Source: Typha latifolia
Taxonomy: Eukaryota > Streptophyta > Magnoliopsida > Poales > Typhaceae
DNA length: 64,000 bases
Assembly: GCA_019914945.1 (NCBI GenBank)
Contig: CM034102.1
Location: 558,001-622,000 of the forward strand
Direction: 5' to 3'
The position numbers and the translations under genes are program-made. The notes under the pieces were generated by a model, which was given only the letters and a program-made list of their open reading frames with translations, had not been told where the DNA came from and searched no databases. This document shows positions 1-11,325 of the stretch, piece by piece (position 1 is the first letter of the stretch; each line of letters opens with the position of its first letter).

Positions 1-2130
1 ATGTTCTTGGCAACGGATGGCTTTATCCACTTCTTCCTACCAGGCAGTAGAGTGACTGTGCAACCAGCAGCCTCAAGCTTCTCTCTTGCAGCTGCTGAAA
101 CGGCCCGGGCCTTTATGTTCAACTTGACGGGCAAGTCTCCGTCTCCCAAAATCTAATAACAGGCAGATAAGTAGGATAAGCACACAGATCCAACAAATTG
201 TTATTTCTCCCTCAAGGTATGTGCATTAACTATACCATGCTGCATTTTGAATTAATCGTACCATATGACATTCATTTCCACTAAACAAGCCAGAAGATTC
301 ATAAAAAACATTAAACTGTATCTGGTAAACCACAAACTAAAATCCACAGGCAAGAACTCATCAAGAAGTCAAAGTAAAGTAAAACTGTGGGGATGTGAAG
401 TGATATCCCAATATAGATAATGTCAATAAAATCTCGCTAAGCTTCTCTGCTCAACTAAATGAAGTCATTCCTAGAAACAAGTACTGAAAACTACTTAGAT
501 AGTCTTCATACCTTAAGTGGTAGCCTTCTTTCCCTGCCTGATGGGTTGATCAAGCCCCTTGCTTTTAAGGACTCCAGTGATATCTCATCACCTTCCTGAA
601 ATCCTGCATTTGCTATGTCTTTCAGATTCACAGGAACGAACTTTGGTAATCCTGCATGCATCCCTGGTAACAAAGGTAAAAATTGATATCGTTATATACA
701 TTAGGCTGACAAGACTACTTGCTAAAACTTGACGCTTAATATCAGATGTACACAATAAAAAAAAATAGTAGTATAGAAAATGCACTTTACAGATGGAATA
801 TAGAAATACAGTTACAAATAAAGAAAATAAGATCAATCAATATCTCATAAATACAGAAAGGTTGCAATGATATACCTCAACTGCTAGAAGCAATAGTCAG
901 ACCCATAAGTATCAAATAAGTTAGCTACTCATCCTACTGAAAATGACTACATGGTAGGGTATTCTATAAACCAAAAGTCTACTTTGTATATTATAGAGCA
1001 ATTTATGCAGTGTGCTGTTGCAACTCTTTCCAAACTATTGTTTACACTTTACACATGCTATGCATGTGTCATGGATACATCAGTAAAGGGCTGAAAAATG
1101 AGGAAATGCAGTTCCATCAAGAGGAATCAGGGGTTCCCTCTCATCTGAAGACCATGACGAATTAATGAATGATTAAACACAAGGCAGGTCGAGTTAGTTT
1201 TTTCACCGGCTAACACTCATGCTAAAGGAATTCTCGCGGTACACCAAATCCAACCTCAAAAGTTGGATTTGTTTATCTGCTAAATCTGACCTCAAATAAT
1301 TGAATTTGTTTATATCCAATGAAATCCACTAAAATCTATCGAAATCTAACAAATTAACAATTACAGACAGCGGACTTGAGGAATTAGAATCCAATTTAAT
1401 TAAATTCCAGGATTACAGGTTTCCAAACAGGATGTTAGCAGTCAACATCCGGTCTTCTCATCAGACTCTAATTTAAATTGTCAGGTATAAGTCAGGGCCT
1501 TTCCAGATCAATCTGAATACGGCTATTGGCAGGAATAAATCAAGTTACTTTTGCTTCTTGTCAAGCAATTTTACTAATCTCTCACTGAAGCAATATAACA
1601 AGCATAAAGAATGCATGAAAACAAAAAATATATCCACCTCCAGCAATTCCACGGAGCTTGGGAAGTCGGCGATAGAGCGGCATCTGCCCACCCTCAAAGC
1701 CCTTGCGGACCCCGGGCCCAGACCTCGACTTCTGGCCTCTCATACCAAACCCGCAACTATTTCCCTGCCCCGCGGCGATCCCCCGCCCTTTTCTCTTCCC
1801 TTTCTTCCTTGACCCAGGCTGCGGGGCCAAGTTGTTGAGGCGGAAGCGCTCGGCGGCCGAAGCGGCCGTGGACTCAGCGGCCGTGGAAGCCCGGCAGAGG
1901 ACTAAGGAACGCAAAGATGGGAGCTTTCGGACGATACGTGAATTGGGTGCTGAAAGAATCTTCGCATTGCCCTGTGAGAAGAAGAAATAAGTGAGACTAG
2001 AAAGATGAGAAGAGGATGTGGAGATTGGAGAGAGAGAGAGAGAGAGAGGCGAAACCTTGAACGGAGAAGAAGGAAGCCGGAGGAGGGAAGAGGGAGTGGG
2101 AGTAGTGGAGAGGGAGAGTAGGGCGGCCAT
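1..2130 (-). CDS. RPL15: 50S ribosomal protein L15, chloroplastic (3' end beyond window)
   Basis: Nuclear-encoded plastid ribosomal large-subunit protein L15. Exons on the minus strand are 2130-2056, 1971-1638, 663-512 and 152-1, the last running off the window. About 237 residues are visible. The start is the ATG at 2130; the in-frame triplet three codons upstream is GTG, not ATG. Residues 1 to about 50 are Ser/Leu/Pro-rich, as in a plastid transit peptide. The L15 core follows, with a Gly/Arg-rich stretch ([30 protein letters not shown]) and [12 protein letters not shown]. The last visible residues are the conserved [15 protein letters not shown]. Joining SPFK to GNAK across the first, 84-nt intron reproduces the FKGN sequence I recall from Arabidopsis RPL15. 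That intron is a multiple of three with no stop, so it can be mistaken for coding. The gene diverges from RAD23. Confidence 0.93.
1972..2055 (-). other. RPL15: 84-nt in-frame intron of RPL15
   Basis: The donor is AAG|GTTTCG and the acceptor is CTCACAG|GGC. The intron contains a (CT)n tract and translates without a stop as a Ser/Leu/Thr-rich insert within the transit peptide. Family comparison favours removal. Retention would give a protein 28 residues longer. Confidence 0.75.
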
Positions 2131-2462
2131 GGCGCCCACGAACCAAAGAGCAAGGGAGATAGAAGTGGATAAAGCTGGGGAAGAAGGATAGGAAGAGCTG
2201 CCTTTTTATGCGGTCGGTTTAGAGACGAGTCGGATTTAGTTGAATCCATCAAGGTTGGATCCGGATCCGATAACTTACCGGTCCCCACACCAGGGTGCTT
2301 CTTGTAAATATTATTACACTAGGAATGTAGGATGGGAACCACAATATTATTACACTATAGGGTGTGAACTGAAAGATAAGTGGTGTCTTTATCCGCGCTC
2401 TTGCTCCTACTGCCTGTTCTCGTCTCGGCTTCGAGCGGTCGGAGGGCGTTACATACTTACAT
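2131..2462. promoter_or_regulatory. Bidirectional promoter between RPL15 and RAD23
   Basis: Only 332 bp separate the two divergent start codons, so 5' leaders and core promoters of both genes must lie here. A 15-bp direct repeat (aatattattacacta) occurs at 2307-2321 and 2343-2357, 36 bp apart. I see no clear TATA box for either gene. Confidence 0.6.
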
Positions 2463-5400
2463 ATGAAGATCTTCGTGAAGACTCTCAAGGGCACCCACTT
2501 CGACATCGACGCCAATCCCGAGGACGCCGTACCTTTCGATTCCCTCCTCTGTCTTTGGTGGTTTCTTGCTGTTAAATTTGAGGATTTTTTTGTTTTTGTT
2601 TTTTTGGCTTCTTCTTCTTCTTGGGTCTCGAAGGCGAATCGATACGATTGTGGGAGTAATTGGATGCTCTTTCGTATAATCCAAGAATGAATTGGATTTT
2701 ATTGTTCTTTGACGTTATTTGCCTATTATTGAGATTTCTTGAATTCTGTGAAATAGGGCTACTTTGGGTCTTTTCGTTTTTGCTCGCTTCGATGACCTAT
2801 GCGATTCTAGATATGATTTATTGACCTGAGAGTAGCGAGGTGTCTATGCCTTATGTGATGATATTTGAATATTTTTCACATATTTAATATTTTGCAGGTT
2901 GCTGATGTTAAAAAGAGTATAGAATCTATGCAGGGGCAAAGTGTGTACCCTGCTGAACAGCAGATGTTGATACATCAAGGGAAAATTCTTAAGGATGACA
3001 CGACTTTGCAGGATAATAATATTTCTGAAAATAGTTTTCTCGTTATAATGTTGATGAAGGTGAACTTGCTTTGCTCTATATATTACTTGAAATTATTCGT
3101 GCGCTGCTGTGGTTTGATGCTCTCAAATCTGATACGAAATACATTATGTGCTTTTTCCTGATTGAGTTTAGAAGCAGCAAATATCCCACCTTTTTAAGAT
3201 GAAGTCACCTCAAAGTTTAATGATGGAATTGTCACACTTTCTAAAATCGGTGATCTAATAGGATTAATTTTAGCCAAATCTTGTGCAAGTGATATTTCAT
3301 CAGGGCTTCTAAATGTTTGGCCATGATATCAATATCAGCTTTCATGGGTACTTGTGATGTATATGTTTACATCTTCCCCGATTTTCAGACTAAAGGTTCA
3401 GGCAGTGGAGCTTCAACCGCTAGCGCCATACCTAGCAATCAGGTTAAACAATTATTTGCTATTATTTATTATTTAATATCTTGCCAAGCAAGTTCTAAAT
3501 GTTTTCTTTTTCTTCTCGTGTATCTCATTTTTGTCAATAGCTTTCTTATTTTTATTAGCTAAGTGAATTAGGCTAATGTCTTCTATATTTGCTTATGTCC
3601 TAATTGCAGACAATTACTTTGTTTCAGGTATTATACTAATATCAATTTTACTATAAAGGCCTCATTAAGGTTTCATTTCTTTGAAGGTCTCACCTGTTAG
3701 TTCTGGGATTCCAACACCAGCACCTGCCCCAGCTGCAGCATCCGCAGGAACTGTAGCGACGTGAGTTTGTTTATTCAACATAATGGCTGTTTCAATACTG
3801 CCATCTCCTTTTCCTTGGAGACTTGAGTTGATCTCCTGGTTGCTTTTCTCATTGCAAGGAGAGTGCATCCAACTATATCTGCTCCAAATACAACAGTTAC
3901 ATCAGATTCTGGTGCTACTGTATTGTAAGTAAATATCATTTCCATAATGCACTTTTCATGTGAAAGATAGCAGTATTTTGATGATTTATTAAGTGTAGAT
4001 GTTTCATTTGTCTTGATGGTTGGTCTTATCATAATTTGGTTTTTTTTATGACTGATGAGCATAAAAAAGTTTTCCTAAGTCCTAATGATTATCACAAGCT
4101 TCTGGATGCCTACAACATTGGACCAGCTAAATGAATCTTATTTATGCTTGTTTCTCTCTATTCAGTGCAAAGTTTTTGAGGCTGAAGTTGTGTGTAAAAA
4201 ATCAGCACTTTGCATAAAAAACGTATTTTGTTGTGTATCTATACATTGTTTCTTTTATGTTGCTTTCACATCTATGCATCATTTAACTTCAAATCCCATA
4301 ATTTTGTATCTTAGAAAAGGATGCCATTTTTTTTTGTGTGTGGATAAATGAATAACTTCTACAGTAAATCATTGTTCCAACTTTTTATGTTGTTTTGGAG
4401 CAGCAATGAGGTTGCCTATGGTCAAGCAGCATCAAATCTACTTGCTGCAAGCAACCTTGAGCAAACCATACAGAACATTCTTGACATGGGTGGAGGGACT
4501 TGGGACAGGGGCACTGTTGTCCGTGCTTTACATGCTGCATATAACAATCCTGAGAGGGCTGTTGACTATTTGTATTCTGTAAGGCTTTCCTTAAGTCATC
4601 ATAACTTTTCATTTCTTTTGCTGCTCTAAAGTGTTGTTACCCATCAATGAGTATCAGAATACATTTTCTTGAAGCTCAGATCTATGTTACAGTGGTTGTG
4701 ATCTGAGGGAGAACATTTTATATTTGGTCGCAAAACCAATTGGCATGGACATAAGAGGTGCATGTTTCCGCTTTATATATTCGACAGGGCCATTTAGAAA
4801 TGGATGTTGACATAATAGAAGTAATGCGTCATCGAGAACAGTGGTGTAACTCTGTTTAGTCAGGCTTAAAGTAGATGTAGATTAAATTGCTTAGTTTTCC
4901 CTTACTATTTTCTGTTATTTAGGTGAACAAAACAAACTTGATACCTTTTGTAATTTTTCAGCTCTGGGAGTAGGCTACTTATATATTTTCTAGGTGGATA
5001 ATCACAGTACTGTTTGTGATACTTTTGGCAAAATTATTTTCTTGTTATTGTACTCTTCTTTAAGCATGTCTATTTTCTTTGGAGTCCCTAGATATCTGTC
5101 ACCAGTATTCATTTCGAAATTTCATTTACCATGTTGTTTATCACACAAATGTACAGGGCATCCCTGAGCAAGAAGAAGCACCACCTGTGGTCTCAGCCGC
5201 CTTAACTGGACAAAGAGTTGGTACCCCAGTTGAGGCTCCCGAACCAGCCCAGCCTACAGTTCCTTCAAGTGGGCCCAATGCTAATCCTCTGAACCTATTT
5301 CCTCAGGCAGGGAGATAAAGATTAGTGGCCCATGATTGACAGAGATCTGATGTAGCAAAAGATGTTAATAGAATCTTATTTCTTTCAGCAGGGCTTTCCC

Positions 5401-6224
5401 AGCACAGACTCCGGTACTGGTGTAGGCAACCTTGATTTTCTCCGTAGTAGTCCACAGGTTTGTTGAATAATCATTGAATAAAAATTGGGCTACTGGTTAT
5501 ACACTTATACTCATCCTTTGGTGCAGTTTCGAGCCTTACAGGCTTTGGTACAGGCAAATCCTCAAGTACTTCAGGTCTACTCCCATTCTTTTGATCATGA
5601 CTGTTCACATTACTGTTTCTTATAAAGGAATTTATCTTATTGGCAGCCAATGCTTCAAGAACTAGGGAAACAAAACCCTCAGGTGATGCGGCTCATTCAG
5701 GAGCATCAAGCTGAATTTCTTCGCTTGATCAATGAACCGGCTGAGGGAGAAGAAAGGTGTGGACATGCTATGTCAACTTACAGTACTGAATGGCAGTGTT
5801 GCTAACTTTTTTTGTTTATATTAAGCAGAAATCTGCTAGGTCAGTTAGCAGATGCAGTGCCTCAAGCATTGACAGTTACTCCGGAGGAGCGTGAAGCTAT
5901 TGACCGAGTAAGTTTATGTACAGTCAATGACATTTGTCAAATAGGAGATAAATAAGAAACCATGAATATAAGCTTGAAAACAATTTGAGGTCCAATTAAT
6001 AAGTACATTGATGGAAGCATTGAGCTCTCTTTCGGTTGGCACAACAATATAGTGAAGATGAAATAAGTGCTTCTTCTTTATCCTCTGACTTTATGCCTCA
6101 GCTCGAGGCGATGGGCTTCGAGCAATCCCTCGTGTTGGAGGTCTTCTTTGCCTGCAACAAGGATGAGGAGCTGGCGGCAAACTACCTTTTGGACCACATG
6201 CATGAGTTTGAAGATGATCAATGA
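2463..6224 (+). CDS. RAD23: Ubiquitin receptor RAD23
   Basis: Ubiquitin/proteasome shuttle protein, also a partner of XPC in nucleotide excision repair. Exons: 2463-2528, 2898-3059, 3389-3442, 3687-3760, 3859-3924, 4404-4578, 5157-5306, 5392-5457, 5527-5574, 5647-5756, 5829-5907 and 6102-6224; all phases fit and give about 390 aa, normal for plant RAD23. Residues 1-76 are the ubiquitin-like domain (starts [16 protein letters not shown]). UBA1 lies near 158-199 ([16 protein letters not shown]). The XPC-binding/STI1-like region is near 261-320 ([19 protein letters not shown]). UBA2 is near 351-390 ([20 protein letters not shown]), ending EFEDDQ. The linkers are Pro/Ala/Thr-rich. Intron 7 appears to use a GC donor. 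Acceptors of exons 5 and 6 have alternative AG choices 3 nt apart. It diverges from RPL15 and converges on the SPRTN gene. Confidence 0.95.
5307..5391 (+). other. RAD23: GC-AG intron 7 of RAD23
   Basis: The exon before it ends NPLNLFPQ and the next begins GFPSTDSG, matching the family order LFPQG. The join needs CCTCAG|GCAGGG at the donor and TTTCAGCAG|GGC at the acceptor. No GT donor exists near the required place. Reading through meets a stop four codons on (5316-5318), giving an alternative short end lacking the XPC-binding and UBA2 domains. Confidence 0.7.
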
Positions 6225-6900
6225 CAGGAGAGTTGAACTGCAGCTGTTTCTGCATTGGAGCACTCAATCCGCCATGATGTGCTAACTATAGTTGGTTGTT
6301 GGACTTTTGGTTCATTGTAGCTTATTTATTTTCATGATGCCTACTCATAAAGACCAGATCTAAATAAAGTGTATACATGTATCAGGAAAGTCTTATTACA
6401 TTACTGCTTCCTCTTGTCTTGGAAAAACCTGAAAAGTTCCGAATTGAGATCAAGTTAAAACGACAGATTGAGCACTGATGTGTTGCATTAAGCAATGCTA
6501 AAAGTTGGTATCAGAATCTATGAAATTCTATATATAACTATCTGAGATGTAATTGCATTGAGCTATAAATGGAGGTTGACTAACAGGGAATAGATGGTCA
6601 TGGAGAATTTTGTTAAGAGGCATTCACATAATAAACTACCAGAAAAGTAAATCTCAACCAGAATCTTTTAACAGTGCATTGGTGTTTGCCCAACTTTACT
6701 TGATGCATCCCTCTTTTCTCATCTACAATTTAATACAGCATGGACGTGTCAAAGCCAAGCACCAATCAAAATAGAATAATAGCAATGCCCTGGTTAAACC
6801 ACCATTTACCGCTATTTTCTCTTTTTCTTAAAAAAAAAAAAAAACAGTACCACTACAATAAAGTAACTGTTACAATGATCAAAAGCAAGATCCAGCACGG
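6225..6900. other. Convergent 3' region between RAD23 and SPRTN
   Basis: The stop codons are 676 bp apart. RAD23 3' UTR lies on the left (an AATAAA-like run near 6364) and the SPRTN 3' UTR on the right. A 15-base A run sits near 6831-6845. I see no gene here. Confidence 0.6.
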
Positions 6901-9900
6901 TCAGCCATCCGAGATGTCCACAATTTCACCTCGAACTGGTGAATTAAATGGTGAACCTTCGTATGGAAGGCCCCGACTCTTGACACTTGCATGAGTACTT
7001 AAAAGACAAGCTGACCCACACTGATCATCAAGTGTTCCAACAACCAGTGAATAATCAGTAGTTTCTGCAGTATCAATGCTAGAGTTTCCTGCATGTGCTT
7101 GGAAATTGGTCTGCAGATGTTCATCATTCATAAGAATACCGCGCATTGACGTAATACTATGTTCAAGACCTAATGAACAAGAACCAGCATCTTTATTTCG
7201 ACAGCTGATATTGGAGGGTAAGACATCACCTTCAACCCCTGCACTGGATGCTCCAGACTTCAGACTGTTCAGTAGCTTTTGCTTTCTCCTCCTCTCTGTT
7301 CTTTTATTTATTAAAGGCTCTGAATCCTCTTCTGATTCCTCCTCTGTAAATAGGTTCAACCATTCAATTATTATGGTGAAATAGTTCTTGGAATTGTCTA
7401 GTTTTCTTCTTTTTCTTGAAACATTGTCATGATGCTTCCTTGAAATGAGAGATCTTGTTCGTTTAGGAATTTCCTGAGCCACTGCAAGACTGTGGATGTC
7501 CTTTGAATCTTTACCAATAGCTTTCCTCCCAGAGCCATCTATAGAGGCGGAATGATCACCCGAACTTCTAGCTGGATCACCTGCTGATTGGAAGAAGTTT
7601 GCGGTTGATTTTTTCTTGATCTCAAATTTCTTGTTTGTTCCTTCAGCCCATGCTCTTTGCCTAGTTTCCTTAGACATGCATGGTAGCTCTTTAGGCTTGC
7701 CTTCATGAAGCACTTGCTCAGCTGAAAACTTACAAAGACAAATAGTTAATAAGGAAATGCTCAAATATATCCCAATCTAACACCATCACAAGGCATGCAA
7801 ATAGATAGATAAATAAAACAAAACAGTGCTCGTAATATATGCCATCCATTCTAGAGCTGGCCCAAACTAGATGGTAGAGAATGTAGAAAATAAAGCTCAA
7901 CTAAAATCTGACTCACCTTTTGAACTTGATCTGTTCTCCAAGCATCCTGGTGGTTCATCTACCTTAATATAATTACCAGTGCATAACTTTTTATGGCTGT
8001 ATATACAAGAGAAGAAACATCAAATTGACATGTTATGAATGGCTCGTGAAGGACAATAGATGATGCATCCATGGCATTATTGTAAGGCCATATAAAGAGA
8101 AGGTAAAAAGAAAAACTTCATGATTTGATTTTGTATGGGGCATATGTAAGAGATTTTGCACATTATCACATAAATTGTCATACAAGAAAACATGACTAGA
8201 GAACTATATGATGAGTCGCACCTAAGTGATTTTCAAGATTATCTTCTTAGGCTGTGAGAAGTTCCATGCTACTTCTTATCCATGTTTATATCATCAGTAG
8301 TAGTTTGCCATGATATTGTCTGTCATCTTTCAAATTATCAAATCATCATAACACCTATTTGCTGAATCATAACAAGAAATAGTGCACTATGCAATTTCGA
8401 ATAACCTTGCCACATTACAAATCATACACTGAAATGAGAAGGTTGCCTCCTCCCTTCCTCACTTCCTTGTACTCAAGCAGTTTTCTGGTAAAACCTTGGA
8501 AGAATGCAAAAGTCAGCCAATATTTTGGAAGCCAGAAAAGTTGTCGCCATAGTTCTAGAAAAACATGATCAGCTAATATACTACCTTAGATAATCTACAG
8601 TAGCTTGTAATGGCAACAATGAAGGAAATATTATTTCAAGAACGAAAACACCAATAAACATATAATCCTACATAAAATTTAAAAACTTATCATGAATAAT
8701 TCAATTCCTCAATCGCAATCTAGTATCTTCTATATCAAAAAACTAAATAATATTCATTAAGTTGCTTGATGAATCATTAAATTCCTATTTCAAGAAGTAC
8801 TTCTATTTCCTGCAGATATAAGCAAACATTTCAGAATTTGAAAGCACCAGACAGATGTCTCTTTAAGTCTATTATGTAGTTCTATATAATAGTTATCATG
8901 AAAAAATGATTTTTTTTAATACTGATTAACCTACCTATGCCAATGACATGATAAATTATCACAAAAGCCATCAGGACCCACGTTTTCAGTGCAGTCAAGG
9001 ACTGAAGGTTCTCTATTCATGGTTGACTTGATCAAATCTCCACATGTTGAACACTGGAAAATGAAAACTGTAACTATACATAAATCATAAAAAGAAATTG
9101 TCCGTACTCTGTACTCAAAACTTCAACAACAGGTCAGACTCTAACAAATTGCAGTCCAGAGACTTACTCTGTAGCTGTCATATATGTTCCGGAGCTCATG
9201 AAGAATAGTAATGCTGTAGCCACCAACTGGTTTCTACACATGGTTAAAGAAATCATTAATGAAACCAAAAACTGCATATATCCCTCCTCTAAAATTGGCT
9301 ACTTTCAAACAAACCTGGTAGTCTACTGCTGTGCTGGAGTTAATAGAATTCATCATAGCCTGGAAACTTGTCCCATGGTCACTGCTTAATCATATATTAG
9401 ACATGGGAATAGTTACAATATGGTGACACAACTTTCAGTATATATGTTGAATCAAAAGTTTGAAGATTAGCCCAGTACCTGTGGTCCTTGTTCTCATAAT
9501 TAATGCACATATATGCATGAATCATCTCATGTAGTAAAACATTCTTGAGATCAGCAATAGGCTGAAACTCTAGTAGGGGCTTAGAGAGTAATATTTCACA
9601 ACCACCTCCTGGAAAATAATCACAACTACTTGCGCCACTGCACCAACACAATATAAGATAAGAACCATAAGGAGATCATCCAGAATAAAAGTATAAGAAA
9701 TTATAGTAATCTAGTATTCCTCCTCTTGCTGGTCGAACTGCATACCTTTAATCATATTGATAATCTTTAAAATTTGGATAGGAATACAAACTTCCAAGAG
9801 TGTAGCTAACTATCATACCTTCTTTCCTTCAACAATTTTTTACCTCGATAAAAGAACCTTTTTATGTAGTCAACTATTATAAATTCTCTATGTTTTTTGT

Positions 9901-10502
9901 TTTTTCCGTCAAACCAAGTCGGCCACATCCGCAATCAGCAATTACAAGTAATTTCCTCATTATATCTTCCTTTTTCCGGTGACAAAACAACAAAAGATGT
10001 GAAAACAGAAAGCATCTGGATGCAAAAATAGAATTTTATCCACCATAATTTGGATATGAAGTCATAATGTTCAATGAACCCACCAAAAGGGGCAATAATA
10101 CACTAAAAAAGAGGGCAAATAGTGCACTTTTGATAGTACTATGTCAAGCTCATACGAGCCAAAGACGCAAAGACATAATTTTGTTAGTGTAAAAGAAAAA
10201 ATCCAATATTGACATAGGAATCAAGCAGAAAACAGCAGCGAAGACCAAAAATCTCAAGAACCAACAGAGCATAGCAAGACATCTACGATCCAACAATGGG
10301 CTAGTTCATTACAAAACAGAAACCCCAGAATAAGCCGGTTGGTGTCATAAGAATGAGAAAGAAGTGGAGGGGCAAACCTGGGCAATGGCGAAGAGGTCCA
10401 GGAGACGACGCAGGCGCCGAGGGAGTCGTCGAAGTAGAGGGCGTTGTAGTGGCAGAAGAGGGCGTGGATGTCGAGGGTCGGATCCGAATCCGACACGCCC
10501 AT
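6901..10502 (-). CDS. SPRTN: SprT-like/Spartan DNA-dependent metalloprotease
   Basis: Homologue of SPRTN (DVC1), the nuclear Zn-protease that degrades DNA-protein crosslinks at stalled forks and works with CDC48/p97. Exons: 10502-10378, 9637-9479, 9381-9315, 9233-9168, 9053-8935, 7996-7917 and 7721-6901; phases fit and give about 478 aa (human 489). The active site HEMIH is at residues 78-82 and the third ligand His97 follows in DHGTSF. A downstream Zn-binding segment reads CSTCGDLIK, then NREPS, then HKKLCTGNYIKVDEP, in the family order. The C-terminal half is Ser/Lys-rich and acidic with KRRKLD-type basic patches, probably disordered. I chose ATG 10502 (MGVSDSDPTLDIHALF); the frame stays open upstream. 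Two deviations: the usual MTxC before the GGGC loop is replaced by PLPSGASS, and the bulky residues normally after EYR are absent at the exon 4/5 junction. Confidence 0.85.
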
Positions 10503-11325
10503 GGAGGTCCCGCGAATCCTCCGAGTGGAGTTAGCGAGAAGGGTTTTCTTTTTTCTTTTTTTGGTGGGAGCGGGAGGAGAAGGGGGTAGGGGTGAGAAAT
10601 GGTCGAACTGTCGAAGAGACTGGAGAGGTTTAAGGGCTTTCTTTAAATTAAAGTCCGAATTTTGAGTTCGGAAATACCTTTTGGGTCTTGTTTGTTTCAA
10701 TGTTTACATTTTGAGTTCGGAGGTACAACAACAGCCCATAAGTGCTGAACTCTGATTACATTAAGCCCAGAAAGCTGGACGAGGACAGATTTCATCAGAT
10801 AAAACCTTTTGAATTTGCCGAATTGGATAAAAGACTCTTACCTCCAGGATCATCATATGTTTGGTAGATAATTTCCTAGTAAAAACAAGCGCTTGATCAA
10901 ATGGAGGATTGCATATAACCCTGGCAATGATACACCTAATTAACCAAACAACTCCAGTAATCATGTCCAAAGCTGTGTGCTGTTTTCGTTTTTTTTTTAA
11001 ACTCCATAAACACAATTGGGGCTTTAAAAAGTTGATAAGATGGAGCAAATTTGACTAGGTTTCACACAAAAGAAGCTCTTCAGCATATTACCAGCAAGCT
11101 CGAGTACTGCTGCGCATTGTGTGTAGACATAACAGTTCCATCTACAGTAAGTAAATGAATGCCAGAGTAAATTACTTTTCCTGAAAAACCTAACTCTATA
11201 TCTTTTTTTGTACAGATGTGCCCTTTTGTATGAGAGCTGAGCTTCTTTCACATGTATGATTGCATCTACAGAACTCCTCACACAATCTCAACTTGCAATT
11301 GTCATCTGCTATACAGTTTGTTGCA
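10503..11325. other. SPRTN upstream region and CASP 3' flank
   Basis: This holds the SPRTN 5' leader and promoter and, toward 11.3 kb, the CASP 3' UTR. A 13-bp direct repeat (ttttgagttcgga) occurs at 10660-10672 and 10709-10721. I see no gene here. Confidence 0.5.
10733..10769 (-). promoter_or_regulatory. Two site II (TGGGCT) motifs upstream of SPRTN
   Basis: The minus strand carries TGGGCT at 10738-10733 and 10769-10764, about 230-270 bp upstream of the SPRTN start. TGGGCY elements bind TCP factors in many plant growth and housekeeping promoters. Motif match only. Confidence 0.35.

Noticed and set aside
6036..6101. Open frame upstream of the last RAD23 exon ([13 protein letters not shown])
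   Set aside because: It is the 3' end of intron 11; the family sequence resumes at LEAMGF after CCTCAG.
10353..10665. Plus-strand frames of 78 and 65 aa
   Set aside because: Antisense to SPRTN exon 1 and its leader.
10503..10700. 66-residue N-terminal extension of SPRTN
   Set aside because: Low-complexity Lys/Pro/Ser-rich and absent from the family; treated as leader although the frame is open to an upstream ATG.
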